A stretch of DNA of 64,000 bases from Trichopria drosophilae (lineage: Eukaryota; Arthropoda; Insecta; Hymenoptera; Diapriidae), in contig CM059584.1 of NCBI GenBank assembly GCA_030407085.1, positions 138,002,001-138,066,000 on the forward strand. Reading direction: 5' to 3'. Below the pieces are notes generated by a model. It was not told the origin of the DNA, made no database searches, and worked only from the letters and a program-made list of their open reading frames with translations. The position numbers and the translations under genes are program-made. Below, piece after piece: positions 32,317 to 44,392 of the stretch. The first letter of the stretch is position 1. Each line of letters begins with the position of its first letter.

Positions 32317-32386
32317 TCTATAGTATATACATGTATAGTCAAATAAAATTAATTTTGTCCGTTGACAATCCTCGTGGTGAGGTTTG
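32317..32386 (+). repeat. ~70-bp direct repeat, right copy (locus A)
   Basis: Partner of 29,403-29,475. It differs mainly by TATATATGTA versus TATACATGTA and TTTTTTCC versus TTTTGTCC. It ends where the 5.2-kb inverted-repeat element begins. Confidence 0.6.
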
Positions 32387-33445
32387 TCTATGGATTTTGA
32401 CCTCCTGAACACAAATTTTTTGGTCTCAATGCCGAAATGTGGTTCGTGATTCTTATTAACAATTTTCAATAACAAATTCAAAAGATCGTTTTTTCGAATC
32501 GGAAAAAATTGTATCATGTTTTTCAGCTCATTCAGAACAAAACAGGTTCTTACATGTTTTTAAGCAAGAGCGATAGTTTCGGAGAAAAAAAAATGGCGAA
32601 ATTTTAAAATATGTGATTTTTGCCATTTTCAGAAGGTTGCCAAACTTACCCATTTAATTTTTTTGTAAGGGGATTAGTCGGAAATTCTTCCTGAAGTCGT
32701 CAACAATCAATATACTATCGGTTTTGAATGGTGTTTTCGGTCCCCGTTGAGTTATTGCAATATTTTGGGTGTGGTGCGTGCAGGCGCGCCTCATGATTCT
32801 TAGGCCGCCGCGGCCGGTCGTCAGCGGGTCACTGGCTTGGACCATGTACATTCTTTGTTTTTCAACCTTCCGAATAATATTGTCTAGCCAAAAAGTCGAA
32901 AACATAAATGTTCAACAATTATTGTTAATAACGATTATTATTAACAATCTGTTAATAAATTTATTAAAAATCGACGAATTACAATTTCCGGGAACGGAAA
33001 AATTCTGATATATTATCAGACCAGCCTAAGTAGGAAAAGGATATCTTTTTCAATTTTCTTAAAAAAGTGTTATTTCTAACATTTTTAGCATGCTTAAGCT
33101 TGCCAAATTGTCTTCTCTTATTTTAATGTAACGTAACAAAAATAATAAAATTTGTATTGTGAGAAAATCATAAAAAAAGTTAGAAGATTTTTTTTGAAAT
33201 ATTGTGTAATTTACGCTTTATTATATGAATTTTGACAAGTGTTTAGTTTATCGCAAGAATAAAATGTGCAACATGGAATTTCATTTCTCACACAAATACT
33301 TTTGGATTTGGAAAAATTTTGCTCGTACACATTGGAATTAGTTCATCTGCAGGAGGCAATAGGATTTGTACCATTCTCGGTAAAAGTAAGTCATCTTTTA
33401 TTACAAAACCGAATAATTCGGGAACTTTTAAGACACAAAATAATA

Positions 33446-34009
33446 TTATCGAACTCTTTTCCAGTTTCTAACATAGGTAAAGTGTCTTGCTATTGTGTAT
33501 AAACCTTCGTCGCATGTGATTGGTAAATATGTTCGCAGTAACTGACTTAGTAATTCTTTAAAATTACATAAAGCTGTATATACAGTACTGTATTCCATGA
33601 CTGGTGAAGGAATAACTGGTTCGTAGCCAACTATTTGCTTCAAGCGATGATCTTCAGTAATGATGGAATTGAAAGAGCCCCAAGAAGGTATTTGCTGATT
33701 GGGATTCTTGGAGCAAATATCAAATATATTGGAATTCGAAAGTTTCATTCGCGATATAAACCATAAAAAATCGTGTTTGTGTAAATCGCTTTCAAACATT
33801 TCTGTTGTTACGGGAGTATTATCTTGAAGAACTGTATAAACTTGAGAAAGCTGTACAGACTTGCCCAATTTCTTAAAGCTTTTGATTTCTTGACATTTTA
33901 GTAATGAAGTAAATGATTCGAGGCCTGTAATATTAACCCTTTCATGATCGAAATTGTCAAACGCGCCAGTCACGTAACTACTTTTATCAAAATGATTCTT
34001 CAGTGGCAC
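33446..34009 (-). pseudogene. Unknown protein carried by the 5.2-kb inverted-repeat element (main fragment)
   Basis: The 187-residue frame contains SYVTGAFDNFDHERVNITG, a segment VYTVLQDNTPVTTEMFESDL, then HKHDFLWFISRM, IPSWGSFNSIITEDHR and YSTVYTALCNFKELLSQLL, ending in LPITCDEGLYTIARHF. The words resemble a multi-copy protein family I have seen described only as uncharacterised in arthropods and cnidarians; I cannot assign a domain or catalytic residues. Fragments that read as its N-terminal side lie at 34,373-34,564 (NSKIKEFLIDYFGEKISFVY) and 34,606-34,791 (SKKCYKNYVKESLLQKFRCC), separated by stops, so the gene is broken. Its position between the long inverted arms suggests that it belongs to the element. 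Confidence 0.5.
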
Positions 34010-35076
34010 GTAACTTTGACTAGATTGTGTAGCCTATGTAGCCAATCGAGTACGAATTCGTATCATATCATCATAAGAAACCGAACATCCCAGCCGATTC
34101 AAGATCGTGATCACGTTCTTGCTTTTTGTTGCACAAATAATCCTACTAATACGTGCTGAGGTGTCTTCTTAAAGCCGTTACTTTTTATGAAATATATTAG
34201 TTGAAATAAAGCTTTAATTCGTAGTGTTTTTATATTTTTCAATGTATGTAATAATTGTAAAAATTACTTTGGACTAGGCATTGTTTTCCATGCATTTTTC
34301 AAATCTGTTTCGTCACAAAATTTATCATACGGTTCAAAATTAATGAGTCTTATAAGGTTGTGATGTAATCATTTACATAATCTTGGTGGTGGGACTTTTG
34401 ATCAACACGAGAGATATGAAACAATAGTGATTTCTTTTTTCTTTCGAGTAGACAAAACTAATTTTTTCTCCGAAGTAATCAATTAAAAACTCTTTTATTT
34501 TAGAATTTTTCATAGTGTAATTCGAACCATATTTATTCATGCGAATATTCGATATATCTTGCAATGAAAATATTTGACCTAAATAAACTTCTGGTTCAAA
34601 ATCTTTTATAATTTCAATAAAAGCATCATTCTCTTAATTATTTTCATCTGTATTATTTTCATTTGTATTATTCGACAGTTCATTTCAGATTCTATGTGCT
34701 CGTCAATTTTTTTAGATGTGCAACAGCGGAATTTTTGTAACAGTGATTCCTTTACATAATTCTTATAACACTTCTTTGATATATGATACACAAATTCTCC
34801 TGAAATATAGTGAATTACTTAATTTCATAGTAATATCAATTTATGTACAGAAAAACATTCAGTGTTTAACAAAGAATCGATTTTCGAGTTCAGACTTCAC
34901 GAATATAAATATTGTGGATACTAAATTCACTTTAGTAATAAGATACAAAATTACTAATGTGAGATTAGTAGAATTTGACTAATGAATTAGTGGATTTCTA
35001 CCCTTTTTTAGTAAAAATCATTACTCGTTCAATTAGTGACCTACTTTTAAATCTTTCATTAGTAGTTTTTGACTAA

Positions 35077-36307
35077 TTCAGAGTGAGACAGCTTATCAAC
35101 AAATATGTTTTGAATAAAATTTTCTCATCGATCTCTATCCGACTTATAAATTACATTGTTGTTATATATATATATATATAATTTAAAAATGACATCGGCG
35201 ATTCTTATATTCGCAATTTCGCAAGGGAGCAACAATGTAATTTATAAGTCGGATATAGATCGATGAGAAAATTTTATTCAAAACATAGGGGAGAACGTGG
35301 TAATTCCGACCTACCTAAGCAAAATTAATTTTTGAGGTAGAGAATGTGATTTAATGAATTTGTACGTTATGCTTTTTTAAAGTGTATTGCATGGGTAAAC
35401 ATTTATCGATATTATTAATACCTTGTTATAGGTCTATTATAGGATTATACCTCCATTAGTAAAAAATTGCAATTCTTCAGATTCTGTCAAAGTATGGGTA
35501 ATTCCGACCCCTAAAGGTGTAATTCCGACCGCGTTTATTTTCAGCACTATTTCGTAGTGATTTATAGGTTTAATTTACATTTAATAATAATAAGTAAAGA
35601 AGATAATATTTTACTATCACAATAACTTGTTTATGTACAACACTACGTACGTAGATCACATACCTACCCTACATTGTTGGTCAAAAATGAAAACGCAAAT
35701 AGTCACTTCTAATATCGCACGAGAAAACAAGCGAAGCAAATTCATATGTTGTGGTCGAAATTTAGAAAGAAAAAAAACATCAACACATTTGCGATACATT
35801 ATATAGAATGTATACATAATATTGCATAATATGGTTGTGATAAAATGCAAACGAAAATAAATTCGAAAAAGGACGGTCGCAATTACCCCGTACAGTAGGG
35901 GTCGGAATTACCCTGCACGTTCGTTATTTAAAAAAATCCACGCACTTAAAAACACACTCTCATCTTACTAAAAACCAAATTGATTTCATTAAATATAAGG
36001 TTAAGGCTTTCTAAATTACTTACGTTTGATTCGTTTGCACAAAAATTTCAAACTATATTTACTTATTTATAATACTACAATTTTAAATTAGCGCAGTAAG
36101 AAACAATAACATAACTGCCACATGGTTCAATGCAAGGTAAATAAACAAATACCGTAATCAAAATAGTTGTACTCATCAGTGTTTTCCCAAAATTTCAATA
36201 ACATTACGGGATGTCATATTGTAAGCGAGATATTACGGGGGGTCGGAATTATCCGACCTGTCGTAATTACCCCGTTCTCCCCTATTGGTTGATAAACTGT
36301 TTCAATC

Positions 36308-36320
<13 letters not shown>
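35077..36320. repeat. Long palindrome (~85-bp arms) split by a MITE
   Basis: 35,077-35,163 (TGAGACAGCTTATCAACAAA, then TTCTCATCGATCTCTATCCG and ACATTGTTG) pairs with 35,228-35,286 followed by 36,285-36,315. The right arm is interrupted by the element at 35,288-36,282, and joining its two parts restores the symmetry. The loop is (TA)n-rich. Confidence 0.75.
35288..36282. mobile_element. TA-flanked MITE, 995 bp, GGGGAGAACG...CGTTCTCCCC ends
   Basis: The left tip GGGGAGAACGTGGTAATTCC pairs with the right tip (GTAATTACCCCGTTCTCCCC). Both sides are flanked by TA (35,286-35,287 and 36,283-36,284). Several GGTAATTCCGACC words, direct and inverted, line the interior (35,299, 35,490, 35,519, 35,915, 36,240). 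A TA duplication suits the Tc1/mariner superfamily. The surrounding palindrome confirms both edges. No coding potential. Confidence 0.82.
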
Positions 36321-36341
<21 letters not shown>

Positions 36342-37589
36342 CAATCTAAGTACATAAAATCTATATAATTTTATAATTTGTTTACTTCGAATTTTATTGG
36401 TACTATGTAAATATTTGTTACCGTTTACTGGCAATGAACGTAATCGATTAAAAACATCATCACGGCGTAAACCAGCAGCGTCCTTAATTCTATTTTTACC
36501 ATTTTCGGTACTACATGTTTGCGTTTTGTCTTTTTTTTTGGCAAATAACACCTAAATTACAATCAAACTCTGTATTTTGCGGAGATAAAGTTAATGATTT
36601 AAACGATCGTGTCACGTCGCGATCGAGGTACGTCGCTATACTTGTTCAAAATAAGTTAAAACATGTTAGTTTAAAAACCATAAAGGAAAATTTTCCCCAA
36701 GCGGTTGGGGGGAATGTTTAAATTTAAACATTACCAATTTTTGGATTATGTTTATGTAGGAGATTATGGTTATTTATTTTCTCACAATACAAATTTTGTT
36801 AATGTTTTTACTTTACATTAAAATAAAAGAACACAATTTGGCAAGCTTAAGCATGCTAAAAATGTTAAAAATAATACACCTTTTTAAACTTTAACGATTA
36901 TTTTTAAACTAGGAAAATTGTAAAAAATATCCTTTTCCTACTTAGGCTTGTCTGATAATATATCAGAATTTTTCCGTTGCTAGAAATTGTAATTCGTCGA
37001 TTTTTAATAAATTTATTAACAGATTGTTAATAATAATCATTAACAATAATTTTTGAACATTTATGTTTTCAATTTCGACTTATAGACTAGACAATATTAT
37101 TTGGAAGGTTGAAAACCAAAGTATGTACATGGTCCATGCCGCAGTTACCCGCTGATGACGACCTCAGAATCATGAGGCGCGCCTGCACGCAATCACTTCC
37201 AAAATATTGCAATAACTCAACGGGGACCGAAAACACCATTCAAAACCGATAATATATTGATTGTCGACGACTTCAAGAAGAATTTCCGACTAATCTGGTT
37301 AAAAAAAATTTAACTGGGTAAGTTTGGCAACCTTCTGAAAATGGCAAAAATCACATATTTTAAAATTTCGCCATTTTTTTTCTCGGAAACTATCGCTCTT
37401 GCATAAAAACATGTAAAAACCTGTTTTGTTCTAAAGGAGCTGAAAAATATGATACAATTTTTTCCGATTCGAAAAAACGATCTTTGGAATTTGTTATTAA
37501 AAATTGTTAATAACAATTTAATGAACCACATATCGGCATTGGGACCAAAAAATTCGTGTTCAGCAGGTCAAAGTCCATAGAAAACAATT

Positions 37590-37630
37590 GGTTCCAGCCG
37601 TGGCCTTACAAACGGCCACGGAACCATGTC
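37590..37630. other. Hairpin
   Basis: GCCGTGGCC-TTACAAAC-GGCCACGG lies just outside the right arm of the 5.2-kb element. No function inferred. Confidence 0.4.
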
Positions 37631-37863
37631 CTGCGCCTAGACTAGTATAGGAAAATTCTTAGTAAAGTATTTGCGTATATTTCATAAGCGATTATCAACT
37701 ATCATTCGCCGCTCATCAGAACAAACGCGCTCATAACGAGCCATACACAAGTGTATGGATTACGTATAGAGAGCAGAGCATTTATACGGACTTAACATGG
37801 TTTCCACTGCTTGCGGAAATGATCGCCCGTGCCAAACACATAGAATACATGCACTGAACGTGA

Positions 37864-39105
37864 AATTCCAAGCAGAGTGGTTTTCGTAGATTTCACAGCA
37901 CTCAAACAGCTTTACTTCATCTCTTGGACGATATCCGTCTGGGAATAGACAGAGGTTATGTCACCATCCTAGTACTATTCGATTTCTCGAAGGCCTTTGA
38001 TTCATTGAGCCACGTCGTAATACTAACTTGCTTGCGAGACATAGGCTTTGAGGACTCTGCGCTCAGATGGGTACACTCATTCCTGACGGCTCGTTCTCAC
38101 ACGATCATTGGACTAGATGGACAAACATCTGAGCCGGAGTACATTACATCTGGTGTACCTCAAGGTTCGAGTCTTGGCCCAATTTTATTTATCATAGTTA
38201 TCAATACCTTATTTTCCAGGCTTCAGTACTGCCGAGATACTACTGTAATATTTGCAGACGACACTCAACTCTATCTATCCACTCCAATAAGTCGTGTGAG
38301 AGAAACCGTACAACGCATAAATAGTGATATTGCTGAGCTGGTTAAGTGGTCCCAAGACTTTGGCCTCACACTGAACACTCGTAAGACACAAGCCATCATT
38401 CTTGGGTCCTCCCAAAATCTTGCTACCATTAAAGACTTAACTATGCCACAAATCATGGTCGGGGATGATGTAATATCCTATTCTGATGAAGTTAAGGACC
38501 TAGGAGTGATAATAACATCCGATCTCACGTGGAATCGGCATGTTAACACTATCTCATCCAAGGTACATAATGCTCTTTACAAACTAAAATTCCGTGGTGC
38601 TTTTCTACTATCATCCATAAAGCTCACCCTCGTAAATGCTTTAGTCATTCCGCATTTTGATTACGCTACTCTTATCATCGCAGACCTATCCGGCTACCTC
38701 AACATCAAACTGCAACGTCTGCAAAATAGTGCCTTGAGATTCGTCTATCACTTGCGGCGAGATGAAAGACTAGTACCGTACCGTAGGAAAGCAAATTGGC
38801 TTAATATCCTATCTAGGCGACAATATTTTCTTGGCAATCTCACCCAACAAATCATAACAACCTCCAAGCCTTCCTATCTCGCAGATAGATTCATCCCTTT
38901 AGCCGATTCCGTTCGCCGATCATCCCGCCTTCATTCCTCTCGTTTTACGCTCCCTATTCCACGTACTAACATTTTTGCACACTCATTCTGGATAACCGCC
39001 ATACGGTTTTGGAACTCTCTTCCACATCATATGAAAATCATTACCTCCCCTGCCGCCTTTCGATCACACCTTTTCTCATGTTTGTTTAGGGCTGACCAGA
39101 CCTAA
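37864..39105 (+). pseudogene. CR1/L2-like non-LTR retrotransposon reverse transcriptase, 5' truncated but open
   Basis: The frame is open from 37,864, after an in-frame TGA at 37,861. It starts within RT at QSGFRRFHSTQTALLHLLDD, then VLFDFSKAFDSLSH (motif A aspartates), TSGVPQGSSLGPILF (motif B) and VIFADDTQLYLS (catalytic FADD). The thumb contains VKDLGVIITSDLTWNRHV, and the C-terminal part includes RIPHFDYA-like VIPHFDYATL and FWNSLPHHMK. Endonuclease and ORF1 are missing, so this is a dead-on-arrival 5'-truncated copy, yet about 414 codons remain without a stop, which suggests recent insertion. The stop is TAA at 39,103-39,105. A 3' UTR of about 380 bp leads into AATAAAATTG and then the CT repeat. 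Confidence 0.82.
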
Positions 39106-39755
<650 letters not shown>

Positions 39756-39759
39756 ATTA

Positions 39760-41180
39760 TGCTATTTTGAAGTTACAAGAGATACAGTGTTCTTAACTTT
39801 TGTACCCCTACAGGTATACTTATCTGTTGCGGTTGTACTCAGTTCCCCATATGAGAGTGGGTTTCTATTTACGTTATCTATCGACTGCCCCTGTTAAGCG
39901 TAATCCCATATTACATGCAGTATATATTGCTCAATGCATATTAATTTAATAGTTTGATCTGTATATTTCGTTCACAGTTTGTTATGAGTGTTACTTATTA
40001 TTTTTTAAAAATATTATTAAAATTCCGTTTAACAACTGTATGAAAAAATTAATAAATTCTGAAACGAAATAGCGAATAATTTATATTTTAGCAACTATGT
40101 ACGCAATTTTCTGTTCAAATTCTGACAGAGCAAGGTTAAATACGTAAGAACTGGCTCTTGCAAAATTTGTTACACTCCCAAGAGTAAACAAAATTGACGT
40201 TATAGACGATTAGAAAATGTGAAACGGCACGGGCTTTGCGGGGGTAAAGCTATGATTCTGTAGTGAGTGGTGATTAATTATCGTTATTAATGTTTTCAAC
40301 AATACAGAATTTTACAAATCAAGCCGGCAAAGAGGTTATACTAGGTTAATAGGCATTTATTACCTGGGAAAAATGTTGCGATAGGAAGCCATATTGTTCG
40401 GTTACGTCAATTGTCACAAGCAGCTGCATTTCAAAAGATAATATCTTTATTATTCTATAAACTTTTAACAAATTTTCAAACACATTATATTTCTATCTAT
40501 GACACAATATAAATTTATCTGTAAATGAATATATTTTACATTTAAAAATAAATATTATATTATATGTAAATTTGTTTTATTTCTATCGATACCATTAATA
40601 CAATTAAAAATATGTCTACATGAGTGATAAGTGTTGCCAAGATACCGGAAAAGATCAAAGGACAAATAAATTTTACGAAATTCCGATTATTTACATCACG
40701 GAAGCATTTAATGTTATATTTATAATTGTATTAATTAATTTATTGCGCATCTTCATTCTTAATTTTTGACACTTCTTTTTTTTAGTATTCCAAAGTCATT
40801 CTTTTGTTAAGCAGGATTTAGTTTTAAAGAACACGATACCGTTGAATTATGTTTATGAATTATTTTGTTTATGAATTATTAATAAGTGCATTCCATTTTG
40901 TTACTTGAAAAATTTCTTGCCCGGGCGTTCCTAAAGTCTTTTTTGTCACGTCTTTACAAAAACCGCATTTCAATCAATTTCTCTAAGAGACTGTACTATC
41001 TTCACGTAATCAATTTTTCAATTCCAATAATTCACATGTGAAACTATGCAACCGTTTTCTTTTCAACCAATGAAAATGTTCTTTTTTCAATTACCGAATT
41101 ACTAGATCTATAGATACAAAACACCAGCATTGTGCAACCGGACAACTTTCATGCTATTATTCAAAGATAAAATTAGGAAT
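39760..41180. other. No recognisable gene; AT-rich spacer
   Basis: No coding frame with a known domain and no repeat partner that I could identify in the window. Confidence 0.4.
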
Positions 41181-41187
41181 ATATAAT

Positions 41188-41875
41188 ATTTGTGAATCCT
41201 CGGTGAGAAACGGTTACTATACAATTAAGTGAAAAAGATATATTTTAATAATAAATAATTTGACGTTTCGGCCCTACGACGACGGATCCCATCTTCAGAA
41301 ATAAAATTAAAAATGTTTTTAAATTAAAAAATAAAAAATTATATAGAAAAATGGGGAATTCATTTTAAGAATGTCTCAAGATGTTAGAGTTTCTCAAACT
41401 CCACCCATCCAAGTTTGCAGAGTTTTGCAAACAAATAAATTCATATACAGAAAAAACAAACTCAAACATTCTTTATAGGTCTTTTGAAAGACAATAATTA
41501 ACACGGGAAATTAATTCACTTATATTAAAATGTATGCAAAAATTTTTGGATTTTTGTAATCAAAATTATGTACAGTTTTAATACGATGAAGAGTTAAACC
41601 CGTATATTGTTTTTCATCACCCAAAATATTTTTTTCATGTTCTTTAATGCGAGTTTCAAGTCTTCTTTCTGTTTGTCCTATGTAGATTTTGTCACAGAAA
41701 GAACAAGATATTTGGTAAACAACGTTGCATTTTTTTAAAGTTGGAAGTGCATCTTTATACGGCTTTATGCCCCCAATATTTCTATATATCGGTTTAGATA
41801 CTAGTCTAATATTTTATTTTTTTAACCGTTGCTGTATTCTTTCTGTGACGGCTTTAACATAAGGAGATTTTGTAA
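41188..41875 (-). pseudogene. Penelope-like element, 3' fragment (P1): pseudo-LTR plus GIY-YIG coding relic
   Basis: The minus-strand order is a remnant of the linker near 41,850, then a GIY-YIG-type segment (about 41,620-41,730) including the words for SCSFCDKIYIGQTERRLETR, then the pseudo-LTR sequence to 41,188. It aligns with 52,080-52,880 (plus) and 48,573-49,270 (minus). Coding for the final ~60 residues is damaged near 41,550 by a deletion. It is truncated at about 41,875, where the 41,876-42,892 repeat begins. Confidence 0.7.
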
Positions 41876-42892
41876 AAGTATCGGTATGACAGCGTGAAAC
41901 AAAGAAGTAAATGGAAAATGTCACGAGATACGCGATGATGCAATTTTTAAAATTTTTCCGTATCTGTTAGTCTAAAGAAAAATCTAAGATGACCATTCGA
42001 TTCAGCATATAATTGTCTTACAAAACGACATTTAACACATTTTGGCTGTGCCTCAAGATGACGTACGTTGGATGCCGAAAAGTCGAAAAAACGTTTAATG
42101 TAAAAAGTTTGTTTTTTATTTCACGTTGATTCGAGAGGAACGACATAATATATATATTTTTCAAAACATATATTTTTTAAATTGTTGTTGCAAATGAATT
42201 CTAAGTTTTACAAGGTGAAATATTGTAAAAAACAATGAGATTGGAAATATTTCAACGTTCAAATTGCAAAGCATTTTTATATTTCGCATAAGCGGCCACA
42301 TGGTATATTACAGTGGATGTAACAGTGGGTCAAATCACGTCGACTGCCTTAAAATATTTGCTATTAGGCTAAAATATGCTTTAAAGCATTTTGTGAAAAA
42401 TGAAGATTTTATATGTTTTAATTTTTTGATTATTAATTCTAAACTCGCAGTTTATGATAAAGAAAAATACTTCAGATCATTTTTTGAAATATGTAGCTTT
42501 TTTTAAGAAACATTTTACATCATTTTCTAAAAAAAATTAATTCAAAATTGTTGCACTACAAATTAGTGCTCATTTTTCGTTATTTTAATTATACATTATA
42601 CAGTAAAGATTTTAAAAGAATTGATACGAAAGTGTCTTATTTTCTCTTATTTTTTCGCTTGGTAAAAAAAATAGTCTAGATATGTTTAATGAATTAGATT
42701 TATTATTAAATAATCTTATATGCAGTTAATTATTTATAAGAATTAATCGCCAATATCATGCGCTATAGTTTTTAGGTAATATACGGATCAGAATTAATTC
42801 TAATACACTTTTAAAATATGTGTAGTGATTTACCACAGACCTACAAAAAATGTGGGAAATCCAAAATACCAGACCGTATTACCTCTATATAT
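41876..42892. repeat. Left half (L) of the inverted repeat that hosts the DIRS insertion
   Basis: Near-identical by eye to the reverse complement of 53,750-54,775. L ends with TATTACCTCTATATAT at 42,892, directly before the DIRS tip. An 80-codon frame (42,264-42,506, and its mirror 54,140-54,382) is preserved in both copies but matches nothing known. Confidence 0.8.
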
Positions 42893-43080
42893 TTAATCGA
42901 TCAAACGAACTTACCTGTTGTGAAGTTCGATCGAAATTATTTGAGTCATCTCGTCCGAATAGATCATAAGGTAGTTGTGTATTTTCTGCACAATTTTTCC
43001 ACAATATTTTAAAAAGAAACAATAGCACGCCGATTCCCGCTCTCATCCTGTCAGCCTCCGTTGCCCTTAGGAACCTTCAA
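42893..43080 (-). repeat. DIRS left (3') inverted terminal repeat
   Basis: The inner part (GATCATAAGGTAGTTGTGTA to AGGAACCTTCA, about 42,964-43,079) matches the right terminal repeat in inverse almost perfectly. The outer ~70 bp is longer than, and largely different from, the right tip, an asymmetry usual in DIRS elements. Confidence 0.88.
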
Positions 43081-43149
43081 TATTTTAAATTACAAATTGC
43101 AATATTGGGGAAATATTTTGTTAAATCTTGGGTCTGGGAGGGAGATGAT

Positions 43150-43258
43150 CTATTCGGACGAGATGACTCAAATAATTTCGATCGAACTTCACAACAGGTA
43201 AGTTCGTTTGATCGATTAATTATTTTTCGTCATCTCGTCCTCTAGATCATAAGGTAGA
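43150..43258 (-). other. DIRS internal complementary region
   Basis: 43,150-43,219 is the reverse complement of the outer left terminal repeat (42,893-42,963). 43,220-43,258 is the reverse complement of the right tip (47,626-47,663). The junction lies between 43,219 and 43,220. In the DIRS model this region templates joining of the two ends into a circle. Confidence 0.9.
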
Positions 43259-43375
43259 TGTTCAAAGTTAATTGCAATTTGATAATAATTCTTATTTTAA
43301 TGGTAAAATAAAATTATTCAAACAAGATCATTTCTACCTTACATTTAATACATCTTAAGTTTGAATACAAACAAT

Positions 43376-44392
43376 TTACAAACCAGGATTTATTACAGCC
43401 ATCGCGAAAGTATCCTCATTTTCCAACGGTCTATTATAAAAACGCGCAAATACATTTGAATTTTGTGACCAACCGGCTGTTTTACGTATTGTTTCAATAC
43501 AAACACCCGATCTATACGCAGCCGATGTTGAAGAATGTCGAGTGCTATGCCCAGTGTATATAGAGGTATCAATTCCGCTTAATTCTAAAATTTTTTTCTT
43601 TTTTTTTTTTTTGATCCATTTACCTAATGTTTGAGTTGTAACAATATCATGTGGTTTTCGAAAAGATATAAACAAGGAATTTCTACTTTCTTCTAAATTC
43701 CTTAAATTTGACGTAACTGAAATATAAGTTTGAAGAACTGAAGCTACACAAAGATCAGGTTGATTTCGAAAAAATGGAATTATTAAACATGGTTGTTCTT
43801 TATTTAATTTTGAAGTTTTTAAGCGTTCTGATATTTTTATTTCAATTTTTTCCGGCAATACTTGTATGTTTTCTAAATAAATTTTCGATACAGTTTGTAT
43901 TCTTTGACCCGTTGATAATGCTATTAAAGTAACAAGTTTTAAAGTTAATTTTTCAAGCGAAAGGCTCTCGTGAGGAAACAATGTCTTTAGATAAATTAAA
44001 ACTGGGGACGGATCCCACGTACAATTGTACTTTGGCCTTGGAGGTTTTAAAATAGACATTCCCTTAAATAATCTTTTAATTATAAGGTCAGTCCCTATTT
44101 CGTGATCGTGGATTAAAGATATCGCAGATCGATATGAGTTAATGGTACCATATGCACCAACTTCTTTAAAATTATCCGTTAAAAATATAATTATATGTTT
44201 AATATTAGCGCTGAATGGGCATAATTTGTTATTAGTGCAATATTGCCACCACAACCGGATGGGTTTTTCGTATTGTTTTAAAGTAGATTCAGATAATGAA
44301 GCAAACATCATAGAAATCGCATTGATTGGGATACCCTTTCTTTTGAACGCTTCCCCGATAACTGTCCTGCTACCAGGGTAAGAGTTTTCCAC
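43376..44392 (-). CDS. DIRS tyrosine recombinase (YR)
   Basis: The 338-residue integrase catalyses DNA integration by a transient phosphotyrosine link, without target duplication. The catalytic set is visible: R164 in LSTGQRIQT, H282 and R285 in GHSTRH, W308 in AGWSQ and the nucleophile Y319 in ARFYN. The N-terminal core-binding part (residues 30-130) carries LKQYEKPIRLWWQYC. An AAA-rich slippage-prone stretch encodes seven lysines at 261-267. The frame starts inside the end of the RT/RNase H frame (overlap 44,308-44,392), a common DIRS arrangement. The frame is uninterrupted and the stop is at 43,376. It may be functional; activity cannot be judged from sequence alone. Confidence 0.93.
   Translation of the reverse strand: MENSYPGSRTVIGEAFKRKGIPINAISMMFASLSESTLKQYEKPIRLWWQYCTNNKLCPFSANIKHIIIFLTDNFKEVGAYGTINSYRSAISLIHDHEIGTDLIIKRLFKGMSILKPPRPKYNCTWDPSPVLIYLKTLFPHESLSLEKLTLKLVTLIALSTGQRIQTVSKIYLENIQVLPEKIEIKISERLKTSKLNKEQPCLIIPFFRNQPDLCVASVLQTYISVTSNLRNLEESRNSLFISFRKPHDIVTTQTLGKWIKKKKKKKILELSGIDTSIYTGHSTRHSSTSAAYRSGVCIETIRKTAGWSQNSNVFARFYNRPLENEDTFAMAVINPGL

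Larger units (their letters stand above)
32388..37583. mobile_element. ~5.2-kb element with ~0.8-kb inverted arms
   Basis: The left arm 32,388-33,175 is nearly the reverse complement of 36,772-37,583. Shared landmarks are ATTTTGCCATTTTCAGAAGG, GTTTTCGGTCCCCGTTGAGT, CAGGCGCGCCTCATGATTCT, AGCATGCTTAAGCTTGCCAA and TATTGTGAGAAAAT. Between the arms are remnants of one minus-strand protein (33,446-34,791) and a palindrome holding a nested MITE (35,077-36,320). Long inverted termini plus an internal gene suggest a DNA transposon of a type I cannot name. The left arm start is also present at 63,936-64,000 in the duplicated locus. Confidence 0.65.

Noticed and set aside
36310..36340. (TA)n run as a telomere-like or CRISPR-like array
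   Set aside because: A simple dinucleotide microsatellite beside the palindrome; no spacers or telomeric unit. No CRISPR-like array was found anywhere.
42264..42506. 80-codon frame mirrored at 54,140-54,382 as a possible conserved gene
   Set aside because: The two copies are parts of one recent inverted duplication, so preservation of the frame is expected without selection; no recognisable domain.
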